From: Canicola haemoglobinophilus
Lineage (GTDB): Bacteria; Pseudomonadota; Gammaproteobacteria; Enterobacterales; Pasteurellaceae
Assembly: GCF_002015075.1 (NCBI RefSeq)
Contig: NZ_MUXZ01000017.1
Coordinates: 1-64,000 of the forward strand
Length of the DNA: 64,000 nucleotides
Direction of reading: 5' to 3'
Shown: piece after piece, positions 62,394-64,000 of the stretch
Layout of the letters: the number at the start of each line of letters is the position of its first letter
Position numbering within the stretch: the first letter of the stretch is position 1
Position numbers and translations under genes: made by a program
The notes under the pieces: model-generated
What the model saw: only the letters and a program-made list of their open reading frames with translations
Told to the model about the DNA's origin: nothing
Databases searched by the model: none

Positions 62394-63530
62394 ATGGCAT
62401 TTTTTACCCCACAAGCCCATTTTCATTTAATGGCAAAGCCGAGTAGTTTCCATTGTAATATCCAATGTAAATATTGTTTTTACCTACAAAAAGAACAGGA
62501 TTTTGGTAAACAAGCGGCGTTTATGTCAACAGACACCTTGCGAAACTATATTAAAAATTACATAGAATCTCATGCGGGAAATCGAGTGGAATTTGCTTGG
62601 CAAGGTGGCGAGCCTACTTTGTTGGGCTTAGATTTTTTTAAAAGAGCGGTCAGTTTTCAACAAGAATTTGCCAATGGTAAAACCATTACTAATGCTTTTC
62701 AGACCAATGGCATAGCCTTAAATCAACAATGGGCAGAATTTTTTAAACAGCATCATTTTCTTATTGGCTTATCCATTGACGGCATTGCTGCGGTGCATAA
62801 TCGTTATCGCATCGCAAATAATGGGCAAGGCACTTTTGATCGTGTACTTAAATCTCTCGAGTTATTAAAAAAATATCAGGTGGATTTTAATACCTTGACC
62901 GTAGTAAACGATCAAAATTGGCAAAAAGGCAAAGAAACCTATTTAGCATTAAAAGAACTAGGCTCAACTTTTATGCAATTTATTCCCATTGTGGAAATAG
63001 CTCCATCGGACAAACTTCAGCCTTTTTCCGTGTCTTCCGAAGGATATGGGCGTTTTTTAGTGGATGTTTTTGAGCAATGGAAACAGCAAGATATTGGCAA
63101 AATCTTTGTTTTAGAATTTGATAATTTATTGGGGCAATGGTTAGGTTATCCTTCAAGTAGCTGTGTTCAACAAGAGAGTTGTGGCAAATCTTTAGTGGTT
63201 GAAGCGAATGGCGATGTGTATAGCTGCGATCATTTTGTTTATCCAGAACATAAAATCGGCAATCTCAATCAAACGAGTTTAGTGGATTTAGTGCTTTCCA
63301 AACAGCAACGGCAATTTGGTTTTGCTAAGCAACAACTCACGCAAATTTGCGAACAATGTGAATTTAAGCGATTTTGTTATGGCGGTTGCCCGAAACATCG
63401 GATTATCGAAGTAAAAAATGAACCTGTTAAACATAATTATTTATGTGCCTCTTATCGTTACTTCTTTCAAAACACAGCACAAGATATGCAAAATATGAGC
63501 CAACAAATTCGTCTTGGACAATTCAGATAA
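62394..63530 (+). CDS. Anaerobic sulfatase-maturating enzyme-like radical SAM protein
   Basis: A 378-residue SPASM-subfamily radical SAM enzyme. It has the SAM cluster motif CNIQCKYC (C-x3-C-x2-C) near residue 21, the GGEPTLLG motif near 68, and C-terminal auxiliary-cluster cysteines (SCVQQESCG, CDHF, ICEQCEFKRFCYGGCPKHR, LCASY). anSMEs oxidise the active-site Cys or Ser of sulfatases to formylglycine without oxygen. The only sulfatase in the window, at 58688, is a Cys-type enzyme and the obvious client. AslB/YdeM-type proteins are close relatives, so maturase function is strongly suggested, not proven. Confidence 0.9.
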   Translation: MAFFTPQAHFHLMAKPSSFHCNIQCKYCFYLQKEQDFGKQAAFMSTDTLRNYIKNYIESHAGNRVEFAWQGGEPTLLGLDFFKRAVSFQQEFANGKTITNAFQTNGIALNQQWAEFFKQHHFLIGLSIDGIAAVHNRYRIANNGQGTFDRVLKSLELLKKYQVDFNTLTVVNDQNWQKGKETYLALKELGSTFMQFIPIVEIAPSDKLQPFSVSSEGYGRFLVDVFEQWKQQDIGKIFVLEFDNLLGQWLGYPSSSCVQQESCGKSLVVEANGDVYSCDHFVYPEHKIGNLNQTSLVDLVLSKQQRQFGFAKQQLTQICEQCEFKRFCYGGCPKHRIIEVKNEPVKHNYLCASYRYFFQNTAQDMQNMSQQIRLGQFR

Positions 63531-63543
63531 TTAAGGAGAAAAA

Positions 63544-64000
63544 ATGTTAATCCAACATATTCAACAAATCAGCTCGGAATTAAACCTATTTCATTACAAT
63601 GAAATTCCCGTTTTAGAATTAAAGCATTCACTTGGCGAAGCAAAAATTTCCCTACAAGGTGCACAGCTATTAAGCTGGAAACCAGCAAATGAGTCGCAAG
63701 ATGTGCTGTGGTTAAGTGAAATCGATCCTTTTCAATTAGGTGTTGCAATTCGTGGAGGTATTCCACTTTGTTACCCTTGGTTTGGTGGAGCAAAACAACC
63801 GCCTCATGGTACGGCTCGTATTGCATTATGGCAGCTTACAGATTACAGCATCGCTCAGGATAAAGTGCGGTTGGAATTTAGTTATTTTGATCAGCAACAA
63901 GTCCTACAAGCGAAAGTTTGTATGTTGTTTGATGATAAGTGTGAAGTACAATTTACCCATTGTACTGATGAACAGGTACAACTAGCATTACATAGCTATT
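63544..64000 (+). CDS. yeaD: D-hexose-6-phosphate mutarotase, partial (runs off the window)
   Basis: The first 152 residues of an aldose 1-epimerase-fold protein of the YeaD family, which interconverts anomers of glucose-6-phosphate and similar sugars. Seen: LQGAQLLSWKP near residue 41, IRGGIPLCYPWFGGAKQPPHGTAR near 75-98 (YeaD usually has PWFG and HGFAR; here HGTAR). AAGGAG precedes the ATG, 13 bases after the radical SAM gene. The rest lies beyond the window edge. Confidence 0.85.
   Translation, partial: MLIQHIQQISSELNLFHYNEIPVLELKHSLGEAKISLQGAQLLSWKPANESQDVLWLSEIDPFQLGVAIRGGIPLCYPWFGGAKQPPHGTARIALWQLTDYSIAQDKVRLEFSYFDQQQVLQAKVCMLFDDKCEVQFTHCTDEQVQLALHSY

Overview
The window comes from a Haemophilus genome of the H. 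influenzae / H. haemolyticus type. Evidence: AT-rich coding, very many copies of the 9-base Haemophilus DNA-uptake signal AAGTGCGGT and its complement (often as inverted pairs used as terminators), a GCAA tetranucleotide phase-variation tract in a surface-sugar gene, and gene families and orders typical of that group. The sequence alone does not separate the two species. Statements about strain Rd are from memory and were not searched.

Layout. 0.1-4.7 kb: the str operon on the minus strand (rpsL, rpsG, fusA, tuf) with a near-consensus promoter. 4.8-9.4 kb: hslR-hslO, cysQ, zwf, pgl. 9.4-12.0 kb: an accessory block between pgl and gnd: a glycosyltransferase out of frame at a (GCAA)n tract, a MntA/HepT-type toxin-antitoxin pair and a small membrane protein. 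12.0-21.0 kb: gnd, then a sugar-type ABC transporter operon with two related Gfo/Idh/MocA oxidoreductases and a GntR regulator. 21-29 kb: GIY-YIG nuclease, PhzF-like protein, mlaA behind a 42-bp tandem repeat, yfbU, corA-yggT-yggU and mutS. 29.2-35.7 kb: a small integrated element (frameshifted tyrosine integrase, FtsK-like translocase, nuclease-like protein, XRE regulator, cysteine-protease-like protein, AlpA-like protein, Rep_trans initiator). 35.9-38.9 kb: yrdD-tsaC-aroE and yqgE-ruvX. 38.9-46.0 kb: a complete tetronate (L-threonate / D-erythronate) catabolic operon with its DeoR regulator and transporter. 46-52.3 kb: YqhA, pepD, a frameshifted gpt, ilvC/ilvY and an EamA transporter. 52.4-55.9 kb: a Hap/IgA-protease-like autotransporter split by one in-frame amber codon. 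56-60.1 kb: TauE/SafE permease, then a YidK-like symporter and YidJ-like sulfatase behind a CRP-like site. 60.5-64 kb: an XRE regulator, a small unknown protein, a Crp/Fnr-family regulator, an anaerobic sulfatase-maturase-like radical SAM enzyme and the start of a hexose-6-phosphate mutarotase.

How it fits together. zwf, pgl and gnd supply the oxidative pentose-phosphate pathway and are interrupted by variable cargo. The tetronate genes turn C4 sugar acids into dihydroxyacetone phosphate. The symporter and sulfatase probably import and desulfate a small sulfated compound, and the radical SAM enzyme 2.3 kb away could activate the sulfatase. Several surface or mobility functions are off or broken here: the glycosyltransferase is out of frame at 15 repeat units, the autotransporter has an amber codon, gpt has lost its normal C-terminus, and the integrase is frameshifted in a T8 run. 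The least described part is the 6.5-kb element, which combines a Rep_trans initiator with an FtsK-type motor and carries two unrecognised cargo proteins.
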